A stretch of DNA of 40,366 nt, taken from positions 1 to 40,366 of the forward strand of contig NZ_JACMOM010000231.1 in the NCBI RefSeq assembly GCF_014378035.1, written 5' to 3'. The translations under genes were made by a program, and so were the position numbers. Within the stretch, counting starts at the first letter, position 1. Each line of letters starts with the position of its first letter. Below, one piece after another: positions 23,502 through 31,634 of this stretch. Source of the DNA: Aeromicrobium sp. GTDB taxonomy: Bacteria; Actinomycetota; Actinomycetes; Propionibacteriales; Nocardioidaceae. The notes under the pieces were generated by a model, which searched no databases, had not been told where the DNA came from, and saw only the letters and a program-made list of their open reading frames with translations.

Positions 23502-25130
23502 CTAACCGCCAAATCGTGGGGCGGGAGCAGGGGCAGGGGCCACCGGCACGCGGACGAGCAGGACTCCGTGCTGCACCTCAGCCGTGATCTCCTGACCCTC
23601 CTCGACGGGGTCACCGTCGAGCTGCATCGGCATGGTCTTCTCCGCGCAGATGACGACCTTGTGGCCCGTGAGCCGGTCAAGCCTGTCGTTGGTACGCCGC
23701 TGTCGGCCGATGACCCGCACGATGATGGCGAGCCAGCCGATGAAGCGCTTGGGTGCGAGCACCACGACATCGAGCCTGCCGTCGTCGATCTCGGCGTCAG
23801 GCAGCAACGGGATGCCAGCCTGCAGAAAACCGACGTTGCCGACGACGACGGTGCGGGCGCGGAACTTCTTGAACTCACCGTCGTCGACGGATATCTGCAC
23901 CTTCATGGCGGGGTAACGCGCGGCCTTCACCCCGGAGACGAAGTAGGCGAGCCAGCCGACCTTGCTCTTGAGCTGATCGTTGACCCCGGTCATGATCGCG
24001 GCGTCCATGCCGAGCCCCGCCATGACGAGGAATGACGTGTTGGTGCCGGTGTCGGTGCGAAGGGTGCCGAGGTCGATGGCGCGATCCTGGCCGCCGAACA
24101 CGACGTCGAGCGCGTCACGGCTGTTGAGCGGGATGCCGAGGTTGCGGGCGAGCAGGTTGCCGGTGCCGTGCGGAAGGATGCCGACCGCGACCCCGGTCCG
24201 GGCAACTTCCTCGCACACGGCTCGCACCGTGCCATCGCCGCCGGCGGCGACGATGAGGTCGACATCTGCCTTGAGCGCGCTGAGCGCCTGACCGTAGCCC
24301 GGGTCTTCGACCGTGGTCTCGAACCACAGCGGCTCCTTCCAGCCGTCGCGCTCGGCGACCACGCGCACGCGACCCTTGAACTCCTCGACGTCGCCGACCT
24401 TGGCCGGGTTGATGATGACGGCGGCCCGCTTGCGACCGGTGCCGGTGAGCACAGCCAGCTCGTGCGGGAGACGGGTCGCATCGGTGACCAGCAGGATCCA
24501 CAGACCGAGGGCGACGACCACGCCGAGGCTCAGGCCGGCCATGACGTCACTGAGGTAGTGCACGCCGAGAAAGACGCGGCTCGCGGCGACGGCAAATCCG
24601 ACGGCGCCCAGCACCGTGACGATGATGCGCCGGCGCCACCCGCGGCCCGTGAGCACGATCGTCATCAGGATCGCGACAGTGACGAGCATCGCGGCTCCGG
24701 CAGAGTGCCCGCTCGGGAAGGAGTAGCCGCCAATCTCGTGCAGCGGCTTGTCGAATGTCGGCCGTTCGCGCTTGAAGGCAAGCTTGATCAGGGCGTTGCC
24801 ACCGATGGCGACAGCACCGCTGGCCACGATCCAGACAGCGATCGAACGCTCGCGGCGCGAGAGTGCGTAGGCCGTCAGGAGCGCGAGGGCGACGCCGCAC
24901 GAGGCGTTGCTGAAGACCACGGCGGTGATGTCGAGGAGCGTCACGAACCCGCTGTGGTCGATGCTCGCGTCGTAGGCCAGACGAGCGACGTCCTGGTCGA
25001 TCCGGAGAAGGAAGCTGGCATCGAGACCGATGCACACGGACAAGAACCCGAACAGAGCCAGGGGGACCGCCAGCATCCAGATCAGGATGCTGGGTCGACG
25101 GGGCTCGGCGCGACGCAGATCGAATGACAC
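23502..25130 (-). CDS. PAP2 phosphatase / diacylglycerol kinase fusion
   Basis: A 542-residue two-domain membrane protein. Residues 1-225 form a PAP2 phosphatidic-acid phosphatase with about six membrane segments and all three motifs: KLAFKRERP, YSFPSGHSAG and SRVFLGVHYLSD. Residues 235-530 form a lipid kinase of the DAGK/sphingosine-kinase type: VIINPAKVGD, the nucleotide loop AAGGDGTVRAV, GTGNLLARNLGIP, and DDGRLDVVVL. The domains carry opposite activities, removing phosphate from and adding it to lipid, presumably on different faces of the membrane; the actual lipids are unknown. Such fusions occur in other actinobacteria. The GTG start has a GAGGAGGA ribosome binding site 5 nt upstream, and a TAGGCT box lies further upstream. 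Divergent from serS. Confidence 0.92.
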   Translation of the reverse strand: MSFDLRRAEPRRPSILIWMLAVPLALFGFLSVCIGLDASFLLRIDQDVARLAYDASIDHSGFVTLLDITAVVFSNASCGVALALLTAYALSRRERSIAVWIVASGAVAIGGNALIKLAFKRERPTFDKPLHEIGGYSFPSGHSAGAAMLVTVAILMTIVLTGRGWRRRIIVTVLGAVGFAVAASRVFLGVHYLSDVMAGLSLGVVVALGLWILLVTDATRLPHELAVLTGTGRKRAAVIINPAKVGDVEEFKGRVRVVAERDGWKEPLWFETTVEDPGYGQALSALKADVDLIVAAGGDGTVRAVCEEVARTGVAVGILPHGTGNLLARNLGIPLNSRDALDVVFGGQDRAIDLGTLRTDTGTNTSFLVMAGLGMDAAIMTGVNDQLKSKVGWLAYFVSGVKAARYPAMKVQISVDDGEFKKFRARTVVVGNVGFLQAGIPLLPDAEIDDGRLDVVVLAPKRFIGWLAIIVRVIGRQRRTNDRLDRLTGHKVVICAEKTMPMQLDGDPVEEGQEITAEVQHGVLLVRVPVAPAPAPAPRFGG

Positions 25131-25154
25131 AGCAGTCCTCCTCGGGGATGGTCA

Positions 25155-25160
25155 AGCCTA
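25155..25160 (-). promoter_or_regulatory. -10 box (TAGGCT) of the PAP2/DAGK gene
   Basis: On the minus strand TAGGCT is followed by a leader of roughly 20 nt that contains GAGGAGGA before the GTG at 25130. It is a leadered transcript, in contrast to divergent serS. Confidence 0.5.
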
Positions 25161-25191
25161 ATGGACGGGAAGACGTCCGCGCGCCGACCGA

Positions 25192-25197
25192 TAGGCT
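25192..25197 (+). promoter_or_regulatory. -10 box (TAGGCT) of leaderless serS
   Basis: TAGGCT plus 6 nt leads to the GTG at 25204. An essential translation gene therefore appears to be translated from a leaderless mRNA. Confidence 0.65.
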
Positions 25198-25203
25198 GAC
25201 CGC

Positions 25204-26484
25204 GTGATTGACGCCCGCATCCTGCGACAGGACCCCGATGCCGTGCGCGCTGCCCAGCAGCGTCGCGGTGAGCCCACCGAGCTCGTCGACGAGCTCATCA
25301 GCGCGGACGAGGCACGGCGGTCGTCGATTGCGGCCTACGAAGCGGTCCGCGCTGAGCAGAAGAACCTCGGCAAGCTCATCGCGAAGGCACAGGGCGACGA
25401 GAAGCAGCAGCTGCTGACTCGCACCAAGGAGCTGAGCCAGCAGGTCAAGGACGCGGAGGCCGCACAGTCTGCCGCGGCGACAGCATTCGACTTGTTGATG
25501 AAGACGTTGCCCAACCTCGCCTCGGCCGACGCGCCGCAGGGCGGAGAGGACGACTTCGTCGTGCTCGACACCGTCGGCACCCCCCGCGACTTCGCCGCCG
25601 AGGGCTTCGAGCCGCGCGACCACCTCGAGCTCGGCCAGATGCTCGGGGCCATCGACACCGAACGGGGCGCCAAGGTCAGCGGCGCACGGTTCTACTACCT
25701 CACCGGCGTCGGAGCGCAGCTCGAGCTCGCGCTGACGCAGCTGGCCATGAGCAAGGCTGCCGCGTGGGGATTCATCCCGATGATCCCGCCCGCTCTCGTC
25801 AAGCCGAGGGCGATGGAGGGCACCGGGTTTCTCGGCCAGGCGGCCGACGACGTCTACTACCTCGAGAAGGACGACCTGTACCTGGTGGGCACGTCCGAGG
25901 TGCCCCTCGCCGCCTACCACTCCGACGAGATCCTGGACGTCGCCTCACTGCCACTGCGCTACGCCGCGTTCAGCCCGTGTTTCCGTCGCGAGGCGGGCTC
26001 GTACGGCAAGGACACCCGCGGCATCTTCCGCGTGCACTGGTTCGACAAGGTCGAGATGTTCGTCTACACGACGCACGACGAGGCCGCCGCCGAGCACGAG
26101 CGACTGCTGGGCTGGGAGCGCGCGTGGCTCGATGCCCTCGAGCTCCCCTACCGCGTGATCGACGTTGCCACGGGCGACCTCGGCCTCTCGGCCATCCGCA
26201 AGTTCGACTGCGAGGCCTGGATCCCCACGCAGGGCAAGTACCGCGAGGTCTCCTCCGCGTCCAACTGCACCGAGTTCCAGAGCCGCCGGCTCGACATCCG
26301 CGTGCGCGGCGCAGAGGCCGGCGGCGGTGCCACGACACCGGCCGCAACTCTCAACGGCACGTTGTGCGCCATGACCCGCACGATCGTCGCACTTTTGGAG
26401 AACGGTCAGCAGGCCGACGGGTCGGTCCGTCTGCCGGCCGCGCTCCACCCGCTGCTGGGCGAGGTCTTGAGGCCGGTCGCGTGA
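25204..26484 (+). CDS. serS: seryl-tRNA synthetase
   Basis: A 426-residue class II synthetase charging tRNA-Ser. An N-terminal coiled-coil arm (about residues 1-105: [23 protein letters not shown] and a charged helical hairpin) contacts the long variable arm of tRNA-Ser. The catalytic core shows [16 protein letters not shown], motif 2 in [19 protein letters not shown] and motif 3 in [34 protein letters not shown] lies between motifs 2 and 3. The stop overlaps the GTG of a HAD phosphatase gene by 4 nt. Two tRNA-Ser genes lie 6-7 kb downstream. Confidence 0.97.
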   Translation: MIDARILRQDPDAVRAAQQRRGEPTELVDELISADEARRSSIAAYEAVRAEQKNLGKLIAKAQGDEKQQLLTRTKELSQQVKDAEAAQSAAATAFDLLMKTLPNLASADAPQGGEDDFVVLDTVGTPRDFAAEGFEPRDHLELGQMLGAIDTERGAKVSGARFYYLTGVGAQLELALTQLAMSKAAAWGFIPMIPPALVKPRAMEGTGFLGQAADDVYYLEKDDLYLVGTSEVPLAAYHSDEILDVASLPLRYAAFSPCFRREAGSYGKDTRGIFRVHWFDKVEMFVYTTHDEAAAEHERLLGWERAWLDALELPYRVIDVATGDLGLSAIRKFDCEAWIPTQGKYREVSSASNCTEFQSRRLDIRVRGAEAGGGATTPAATLNGTLCAMTRTIVALLENGQQADGSVRLPAALHPLLGEVLRPVA

Positions 26485-27263
26485 CGTTCCGCCCACGGCT
26501 CGTCGCTCTCGATGTCGACGGAACGCTCGTCGACGACGCCAACGAGATGACTGCCGCGGTGCGCGACGCGGTGCGGGCCATCCGCGACGCAGGAATCGAG
26601 ACCGTCATCTCTACCGGACGGGCCATCCCCGGCGTCATGGACACGGCAGCGAAGCTCGGATTCGATGACGGGTACGCCATTGCCAGCAACGGCTCGGTCG
26701 TCTTCGAGTACGACCCGGTCAAGGTGCTGCACTCGGTGACGTTCGACGCGAGCGCCGCCGTGCGACGGGTGCTCGAGCACGTGCCGGAGGCGCTGGTCGC
26801 GGTCGAGGAGCTCGGTGTCGGCTACCGGGTCAGCAGACCGTTCCCCGAGGGTGAGATCTCCGGGAGCGTCGTCATCGACGACATCGAGGAGCTGATCTCC
26901 GAGCCGGTCACCAGAGTCGTGATCCGCGCGCCCGACCGCACCCCCGAGGAGTTCAGCCGGCTGGTCGAGGACCTCGGTCTGGCCGACACCAACTACTACA
27001 TCGGCTACACGGCGTGGCTCGACCTGGCGCCCGAGGGCGTCTCGAAGGCGTCCGGTCTGACGTACCTGTGCGAACGGCTCAGCATCTCGCCCGACGAGGT
27101 GCTGGCGGTCGGCGACGGCAACAACGACATGGAGATGCTGCAGTGGGCGGGCCGCGGCGTCGCGATGGGACAGGGACCGCCAGCCCTTCTGCGCGCCGCC
27201 AACCACGTCACCGGCACCGTCGAGCAGGACGGACTCGTGACAGAGCTGCGCCGCTACCTCTGA
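26481..27263 (+). CDS. Cof-type HAD-IIB phosphatase
   Basis: A 260-residue HAD hydrolase of subfamily IIB. Motif I is [13 protein letters not shown] with Asp11 and Asp13, motif II is VISTGRA, the motif III lysine is in GVSKASGL, and motif IV is [11 protein letters not shown]. The C2B cap lies at about residues 85-185. Relatives dephosphorylate sugar phosphates or pyridoxal phosphate; the substrate here is unknown. The GTG overlaps the serS stop, and the same serS-HAD order is common in actinobacteria, suggesting co-expression rather than a shared pathway. A triple GCCGGG run (about 27279-27297) follows the stop. Confidence 0.9.
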   Translation: MTFRPRLVALDVDGTLVDDANEMTAAVRDAVRAIRDAGIETVISTGRAIPGVMDTAAKLGFDDGYAIASNGSVVFEYDPVKVLHSVTFDASAAVRRVLEHVPEALVAVEELGVGYRVSRPFPEGEISGSVVIDDIEELISEPVTRVVIRAPDRTPEEFSRLVEDLGLADTNYYIGYTAWLDLAPEGVSKASGLTYLCERLSISPDEVLAVGDGNNDMEMLQWAGRGVAMGQGPPALLRAANHVTGTVEQDGLVTELRRYL

Positions 27264-27302
27264 CCGCGTCGCGAAGTGCCGGGGCCGGGGCCGGGGCTGG
27301 AG

Positions 27303-27863
27303 TCAGGCGACCTGGCTGCTGGCGAGCTCGTCGAAGCAGTCGAGCACCGCGTCGACCGTGGGCAGCGTCGGAAGGAGGGTGTCGGGGGATGACTCCTCAC
27401 GCTTCTGCTCACGGGCCTTGCGCAGGTGCCTCTTGATCGTCGAAGTCGAGCAGCCGAGCCGCTCGGCCAGCTGATGACAGGTGTCCTTCGGATAAGCCTG
27501 GCGCACCGTCATGACGGATTCGTGACTCACGGGTCCGCCGCCAACCCGCGCCGTCCCGTAAGGCGTCGTCGACGACTGCCGGATCTCGATGCCGAGCTGT
27601 TCCCGGATGAATTGGCGGTCGGACTCGGTCGTGCAAGCCACGAAGCCCGAGACGTCCACCTCAACGACGGCGCGATAGAGGCAGTCGACCATGATCGGGC
27701 ATCCGGCGCACTGCCGGTGCGCGGCGGCTCGTTTGGCGGACAGCGACTCCCACTCGGCGGCGCTGATGTCGCCGCGCGCCGGTGGTGAATGCAGCAGCTC
27801 GTCCTGATACACCTCCGGCACGGAGGCGCACGGAGGCGTCGTGGTCAAAATCCTGATCGTCAT
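27303..27863 (-). CDS. WhiB-like iron-sulfur protein with C-terminal helix-turn-helix
   Basis: A 186-residue protein. Residues about 10-92 have the WhiB pattern: Cys12, then CAGC (Cys52, Cys55) and Cys61 in DCLYRA, spaced C-X39-C-X2-C-X5-C, followed by a GFVACTTESDRQFIREQLG region equivalent to the G[VI]WGG-TxxxRR turn. Here the turn is GFVACT and has gained a fifth cysteine, Cys77. About residues 114-152 look like an HTH (AYPKDTCHQLAERLGCSTSTIKRHLRKA), which ordinary 80-130 residue WhiB proteins lack. It probably senses redox state or nitric oxide through a 4Fe-4S cluster and regulates transcription. The start has GAGGGAG just upstream; a longer frame reaches 27920. Same strand as bpa, 68 nt downstream of it. 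Confidence 0.75.
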   Translation of the reverse strand: MTIRILTTTPPCASVPEVYQDELLHSPPARGDISAAEWESLSAKRAAAHRQCAGCPIMVDCLYRAVVEVDVSGFVACTTESDRQFIREQLGIEIRQSSTTPYGTARVGGGPVSHESVMTVRQAYPKDTCHQLAERLGCSTSTIKRHLRKAREQKREESSPDTLLPTLPTVDAVLDCFDELASSQVA

Positions 27864-27931
27864 GGGCTCCCTCTTGCCAGTGGAGACCGACGACACTCCT
27901 GCGTCGACCTCTGATGACACTGTGGACCATT

Positions 27932-28435
27932 TCAGAGGTACATGCCTCCCGAACCGCCTTTTTGTTCTGGTGAGCCCGGTTCGTCACCTTTGTGCTCGTT
28001 TGACCCCGGTAGAGCCAGACGCATGTTCTGAAACTGCGCTTGAGCCTGCACCTGCTGCGCATACAGCGCTGCCTGGATGCCGTGGAACAGGCCCTCCAGC
28101 CAACCGACGAGCTGTGCCTGGGCGATGCGAAGCTCGCCGTCGCTCGGCGTCGCACCGTCGAAGGGCAGGCTGAGCCGTTCGAGCTCGGCGACCAGCTCGG
28201 GAGCCAAACCGTCCTCGAGCTCCTTGATCGACTGGAGGTGGATGTCGCGCAGCCTCGCCCGGCTGGCCTCGTCGAGCGGAGCGGCCTTGACCTCCTCCAG
28301 GAGCTGGCGGATCATGCCGCCGATGCGCATGACCTTGGCCGGCTGCTCGACCAGGTCGCCCAGCGATGTGCCGGGAGTGGGGAGGGTGACGGGCGTGCCG
28401 TCGGGTCCGATGGTCTCGGGCTGCTGATCGGTCAT
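27932..28435 (-). CDS. bpa: bacterial proteasome activator
   Basis: A 167-residue Bpa (PafE) protein, which forms a ring on the 20S proteasome and opens its gate without ATP. The conserved core reads LVEQPAKVMRIGGMIRQLLEE, then APLDEASRARLRDIH, IKELEDGLAPEL and ELRIAQAQLVGWLEGLFHGIQ, closely matching M. tuberculosis Rv3780. The C-terminal GMYL corresponds to the GQYL tail that docks into proteasome pockets, with Met in place of Gln. This implies that the organism has a 20S proteasome. The start is fixed by a TACTGT box 6 nt upstream; an upstream open frame is an artefact of GC content. Confidence 0.95.
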   Translation of the reverse strand: MTDQQPETIGPDGTPVTLPTPGTSLGDLVEQPAKVMRIGGMIRQLLEEVKAAPLDEASRARLRDIHLQSIKELEDGLAPELVAELERLSLPFDGATPSDGELRIAQAQLVGWLEGLFHGIQAALYAQQVQAQAQFQNMRLALPGSNEHKGDEPGSPEQKGGSGGMYL

Positions 28436-28441
28436 GCGATC

Positions 28442-28447
28442 ACAGTA
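28442..28447 (-). promoter_or_regulatory. -10 box (TACTGT) of leaderless bpa
   Basis: On the minus strand TACTGT is separated by 6 nt from the ATG at 28435-28433. Confidence 0.6.
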
Positions 28448-28511
28448 TCGAGCGCACTGCCAGGAGGCGCGTCCGCCGAGCATCGCCGGGGGTCGGAGGC
28501 GACTCGTACCC

Positions 28512-28550
28512 CGGTGACGGGTCTGTCCCTGGCCTGGGGCCAGGTCACCG
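28512..28550. repeat. nested inverted repeat between bpa and the acyltransferase gene
   Basis: CGGTGA (28512-28517) pairs with TCACCG (28545-28550), enclosing CCTGGC (28528-28533) and GCCAGG (28539-28544). It lies midway in the 160-nt divergent gap and could be a regulator site or structured leader. Confidence 0.35.
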
Positions 28551-28595
28551 ATGACGTCAGTGGGGCCCTTGTGTGGGGTTGGCACAGTGGAGCGA

Positions 28596-29618
28596 ATGCC
28601 CCAAACCCGTGATCGTCGCCTCGACCTGTCCAAAGGACTGCTCATCGCAGGGGTGGTGCTGGGGCATTTTCTTGAGACGAGTGGCGGGCAGGAACCCGGT
28701 GACCTCTACTCGGGCTGGTCGCACGATCCGCAGCGATGGGTGCTGACGTTCCTCTACCTCTTCCACATGCCGCTGTTCGTGTTCCTTGCGGGCATCACCG
28801 CACGGTCCAGCGGCGTGGCCCACCGTGTCGCCGAGATGGCAGGTCTCTACCTGCTGCTCCAGATCGCCTATGTCGTCCCGCGCTTCGGGTTCGACTCGCT
28901 CACCAGCGATCGTCTGCTCGACCCGACGTACGCCCTGTGGTTCCTCCTCGCGATGGTGTGGTGGTTGCTGTCGCTCCCAGTCGTGGAACGCCTGGGAGCA
29001 TGGGCGCTCCCTGTGGCGACTGCGGCATCGGTGATCGCCGTGGTCCTGCCTTATCCGGACGGCAACCTCGTCGCGTGGTCCCGCGCGCTCTGCTTCTGGC
29101 CGTTCTTCGTGGCGGGCCGCCTCTATGGTGTCGGGGCGCTGCGACGCACGGTCTCCCTGCCACCTGCGGTGAGGGTCGCGGCCGCGACCGCGCTCGTTGC
29201 CACCACCACGGTGGTCGTGAAGACCGGTTTGGCACCGCAGTGGTTCCGCGGGGCGGACGGTGCGATCGCGATGGACGTCTCAGGTCTCCAGGCCATGACG
29301 TTCCGCGTGCTCTGCCTGGGACTGGCAATCCTCTGTGGCGCATGCGTGCTGGCGCTGATACCGGCACACATGCAGGTCCCTGAAGCACTCGGACGCCGGA
29401 GCCTGGCGATCTACGCGCTTCACATACCGATGGTGTTCGTGATGGAGGTCGTCTTCGAGTCCGTTGGCCTCGCACCGATCGAGGCCACTCTGCTCGCCGT
29501 CGCGCTGACGATCGTGATGTTGCGCATCCTCGTGTTCCCCGTGTTCGACAAGGCAGTGAGGCGCACGGCTTCGACGATGGCCGCGGTTGCCGTTCCGCCC
29601 GTGCTGGCGCGCCGCTGA
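28596..29618 (+). CDS. acyltransferase family 3 membrane protein
   Basis: A 340-residue integral membrane protein with about ten predicted helices, of the Acyl_transf_3 type (OafA/WecH/fucose-4-O-acetylase-like). Diagnostic is the opening RRLDLSKGLLIAGVVLGHFLE with the catalytic histidine after the first helix, and FHMPLFVFLAGITA. The end has LGRRSLAIYALHIPMVF. Such proteins O-acylate sugars, peptidoglycan or exported polymers. The start is the ATG of MPQTRDRRLDL; a CACAGT hexamer ends 7 nt before it. No polysaccharide gene is adjacent, so the acceptor is unknown. The stop lies 5 nt from that of the convergent quinone oxidoreductase. Confidence 0.85.
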   Translation: MPQTRDRRLDLSKGLLIAGVVLGHFLETSGGQEPGDLYSGWSHDPQRWVLTFLYLFHMPLFVFLAGITARSSGVAHRVAEMAGLYLLLQIAYVVPRFGFDSLTSDRLLDPTYALWFLLAMVWWLLSLPVVERLGAWALPVATAASVIAVVLPYPDGNLVAWSRALCFWPFFVAGRLYGVGALRRTVSLPPAVRVAAATALVATTTVVVKTGLAPQWFRGADGAIAMDVSGLQAMTFRVLCLGLAILCGACVLALIPAHMQVPEALGRRSLAIYALHIPMVFVMEVVFESVGLAPIEATLLAVALTIVMLRILVFPVFDKAVRRTASTMAAVAVPPVLARR

Positions 29619-29623
29619 CCGAG

Positions 29624-30595
29624 TCAGATCTTCAGCAGGACCTTGCCGGTGTGGCTCGAGTCCTCCAGCACCTGGTGCGCGAGGCGCACGTCGTCCAGCG
29701 AGAAGACCTTATAGATGATCGGGCGGACCGTGCCGTCGGCAATCAGCGGCCACACCTGCGCAACCATCGCCGACACGATCGCCGCCTTCTCGCCGGACGG
29801 TCTGGCCCGTAGGGACGTTGCCATGACCGCTGCCCGTTTGGTCAGCAGCGCCCCGAGGTTGAGCTCGGCCTTGATGCCGCCCTGCATGCCGATGATGACG
29901 AGTCGGCCCGCCATGGCGAGGACCGAGACGTTGGGGGCGAGGTACTTCGCACCCATGATGTCAAGGATGACGTCGGCGCGAACGCCCTCCGCCGACATGA
30001 CTTCCGCGAAGTCCTGTTCCCGGTAGTTGATGACGAGATCGGCACCGAGCCCACGGCAGAACTCCGCCTTCTCCGCCGACCCGACCGTCACGACGACGCG
30101 GGCTCCGAACGCCTTGCCCAGCTGGATCGCCATGGTGCCGATGCCGCTGGCCCCGCCGTGCACGAGCAGGGTCTCGCCGTGCTGCAGCTTGCCCATCATG
30201 AACACGTTCGACCAGACAGTGCACGCGACTTCCATGAGACCTGCGGCGTCCACGAGCGAGATGCCGGGAGGTGCGGTTGCGACCTGGCCGGCGGGAACTG
30301 CGACGTACTCGGCGTAACCACCGCCCGTGAGCAGGGCGCACACGTGGCTACCGGGCTGGAGGTCGGTGACGCCCTCGCCGACCGAGACGATGTCGCCCGA
30401 GCACTCGAGACCGAGGATGTCGGTGGCACCCTCGGGTGGGTCGTAGTGACCTTGTCGCTGGAGCAGGTCGGCCCGGTTGACGCCGGAGGCGGTGATGCGG
30501 ATCAGTACCTCTCCGGGGCCGGGTTCGGGCTGGGGACGGTCTACGACCTCGAGGGCTTCGACCCCTCCGGGAGTGGTGACGACGACGGCGCGCAT
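29624..30595 (-). CDS. NAD(P)H-quinone oxidoreductase (medium-chain, PIG3-like)
   Basis: A 323-residue zeta-crystallin-type medium-chain oxidoreductase. Features: MRAVVVTTPGGVEALEVVDRP, the GVNRADLLQRQGHYDPP stretch typical of PIG3-type quinone oxidoreductases, LGLECSGDIVSVG, the dinucleotide loop HGGASGIGTMAIQLGKAFGARV, and IIGMQGG with KVLLKI at the end. Catalytic zinc ligands of alcohol dehydrogenases are absent. It likely reduces quinones or enones with NADPH. The start is fixed by a TACCGT box 6 nt upstream; a longer upstream frame is not supported. Confidence 0.9.
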   Translation of the reverse strand: MRAVVVTTPGGVEALEVVDRPQPEPGPGEVLIRITASGVNRADLLQRQGHYDPPEGATDILGLECSGDIVSVGEGVTDLQPGSHVCALLTGGGYAEYVAVPAGQVATAPPGISLVDAAGLMEVACTVWSNVFMMGKLQHGETLLVHGGASGIGTMAIQLGKAFGARVVVTVGSAEKAEFCRGLGADLVINYREQDFAEVMSAEGVRADVILDIMGAKYLAPNVSVLAMAGRLVIIGMQGGIKAELNLGALLTKRAAVMATSLRARPSGEKAAIVSAMVAQVWPLIADGTVRPIIYKVFSLDDVRLAHQVLEDSSHTGKVLLKI

Positions 30596-30601
30596 GCTCG
30601 T

Positions 30602-30607
30602 ACGGTA
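30602..30607 (-). promoter_or_regulatory. -10 box (TACCGT) of the leaderless quinone oxidoreductase gene
   Basis: On the minus strand TACCGT is separated by 6 nt from the ATG at 30595-30593. Between it and the divergent amidase (30608-30842) the only structure I see is the inverted repeat at 30813-30831. Confidence 0.55.
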
Positions 30608-30812
30608 TCGACCTTCTGGTCGTCCGCCGCGCGGACTGCATCGCGGGCTTGTTCTCGCCGGTGCCAAGAATCCAGACGGTGGGCCTTTCGAGACGGCAAC
30701 GCCGATCGTCGTGACCGACGTCCTTCTCCGGCGGGCGGCGGCCCGACGCTCCGGTGTCTGAAGGGAACCGGCGATGGCAAAAGCACCACGGGTGACGTCA
30801 TGTGCCAGTCAT

Positions 30813-30831
30813 TTTCAGGGGCGACCTGAAA
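30813..30831. promoter_or_regulatory. inverted repeat upstream of the amidase gene
   Basis: TTTCAGG (30813-30819) and CCTGAAA (30825-30831) are perfect 7-bp arms around 5 nt. It ends 11 nt before the ATG at 30843 and would overlap the core promoter, so an operator role is plausible; no regulator is adjacent. Confidence 0.4.
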
Positions 30832-30842
30832 GAATGGCTGGT

Positions 30843-31634
30843 ATGCGTGTCGCCCTCGTCCAGCTAGCCTCGTCCACCAGTTCGGCGACCAACCGCGACA
30901 ACATCCGCGATCAGCTCGCCGAGCTCGACGAATCTGACGGTCTCGACCTCGTCGTGCTGCCCGAAGGGGCGATGCACGACTTCGGGTCGCCCGACCTCGA
31001 TCTCGCTCCGGTCGCCGAGCTCCTCGACGGGCCCTTCGTGTCGATGCTCGCCGCCGAGGCTGTGCGGCTGCGGTCGACGATCGTAGCGGGCATGTTCGAA
31101 CGTCCTGACGAGGGTGGCCTGCCGTTCAACACGCTGGTCGTCGTCGGTCCCGACGGCGCTCTCCGGGCGACGTACCGCAAGATCCACCTCTACGACTCGT
31201 TCGGCTACCAGGAGTCAGACCGGCTTCGTGCCGGCGACATCACTCCGGTCGTCGTGGAGATTGCCGGCCAGCAGGTGGGTCTCATGACCTGTTACGACCT
31301 GCGATTTCCCGAGCATGCCCGCGCCCTCGTCGACTCCGGCGCCGAGGCCATCGTGCTCCCGGCTGCCTGGGTCGCCGGCGAGCACAAGCTCGACCACTGG
31401 CGCACCCTGCTGTCGGCGCGCGCAATCGAGAACACGATCCACATGATTGCCGCAGCGCAGGGTGGCGAACGTTACGTCGGGCACTCCTTGGTCGCCGATC
31501 CGTGGGGCTCTATCGTGGTCGAGGCGCAGTCCGACCCCGCGATCGTCCGTGTCGATGTTGATGCCGAGGACGTGAAACGGGCGAGGGACGCCAACCCCTC
31601 GCTGGCTAACCGAAGGATGCTCCACACGTCATGA
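30843..31634 (+). CDS. nitrilase-family carbon-nitrogen hydrolase (omega-amidase/Nit-like)
   Basis: A 263-residue nitrilase-superfamily amidase with the complete triad: Glu41 in VLPEGAM, lysine in ATYRKIHLYDSFG, and cysteine in GLMTCYDLRFPEHAR. SARAIEN and GHSLVADPWGSIV are typical of Nit1/Nit2-like enzymes. These hydrolyse deaminated glutathione or alpha-ketoglutaramate; the exact substrate is uncertain. The start is taken at MRVALVQLASS, the usual first strand; an ATG three codons earlier (30834) is possible. It overlaps the following membrane-protein gene by ATGA, so the two are coupled. Confidence 0.88.
   Translation: MRVALVQLASSTSSATNRDNIRDQLAELDESDGLDLVVLPEGAMHDFGSPDLDLAPVAELLDGPFVSMLAAEAVRLRSTIVAGMFERPDEGGLPFNTLVVVGPDGALRATYRKIHLYDSFGYQESDRLRAGDITPVVVEIAGQQVGLMTCYDLRFPEHARALVDSGAEAIVLPAAWVAGEHKLDHWRTLLSARAIENTIHMIAAAQGGERYVGHSLVADPWGSIVVEAQSDPAIVRVDVDAEDVKRARDANPSLANRRMLHTS

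Noticed and set aside
27279-27297. Triple GCCGGG run after the HAD phosphatase gene
   Set aside because: Three copies of a GC hexamer are not convincing as a functional repeat or terminator; it cannot form a stable hairpin with itself.
30793-30800. TGACGTCA octamer upstream of the amidase gene
   Set aside because: An 8-bp palindrome is too short to support a site without repetition or a known regulator.
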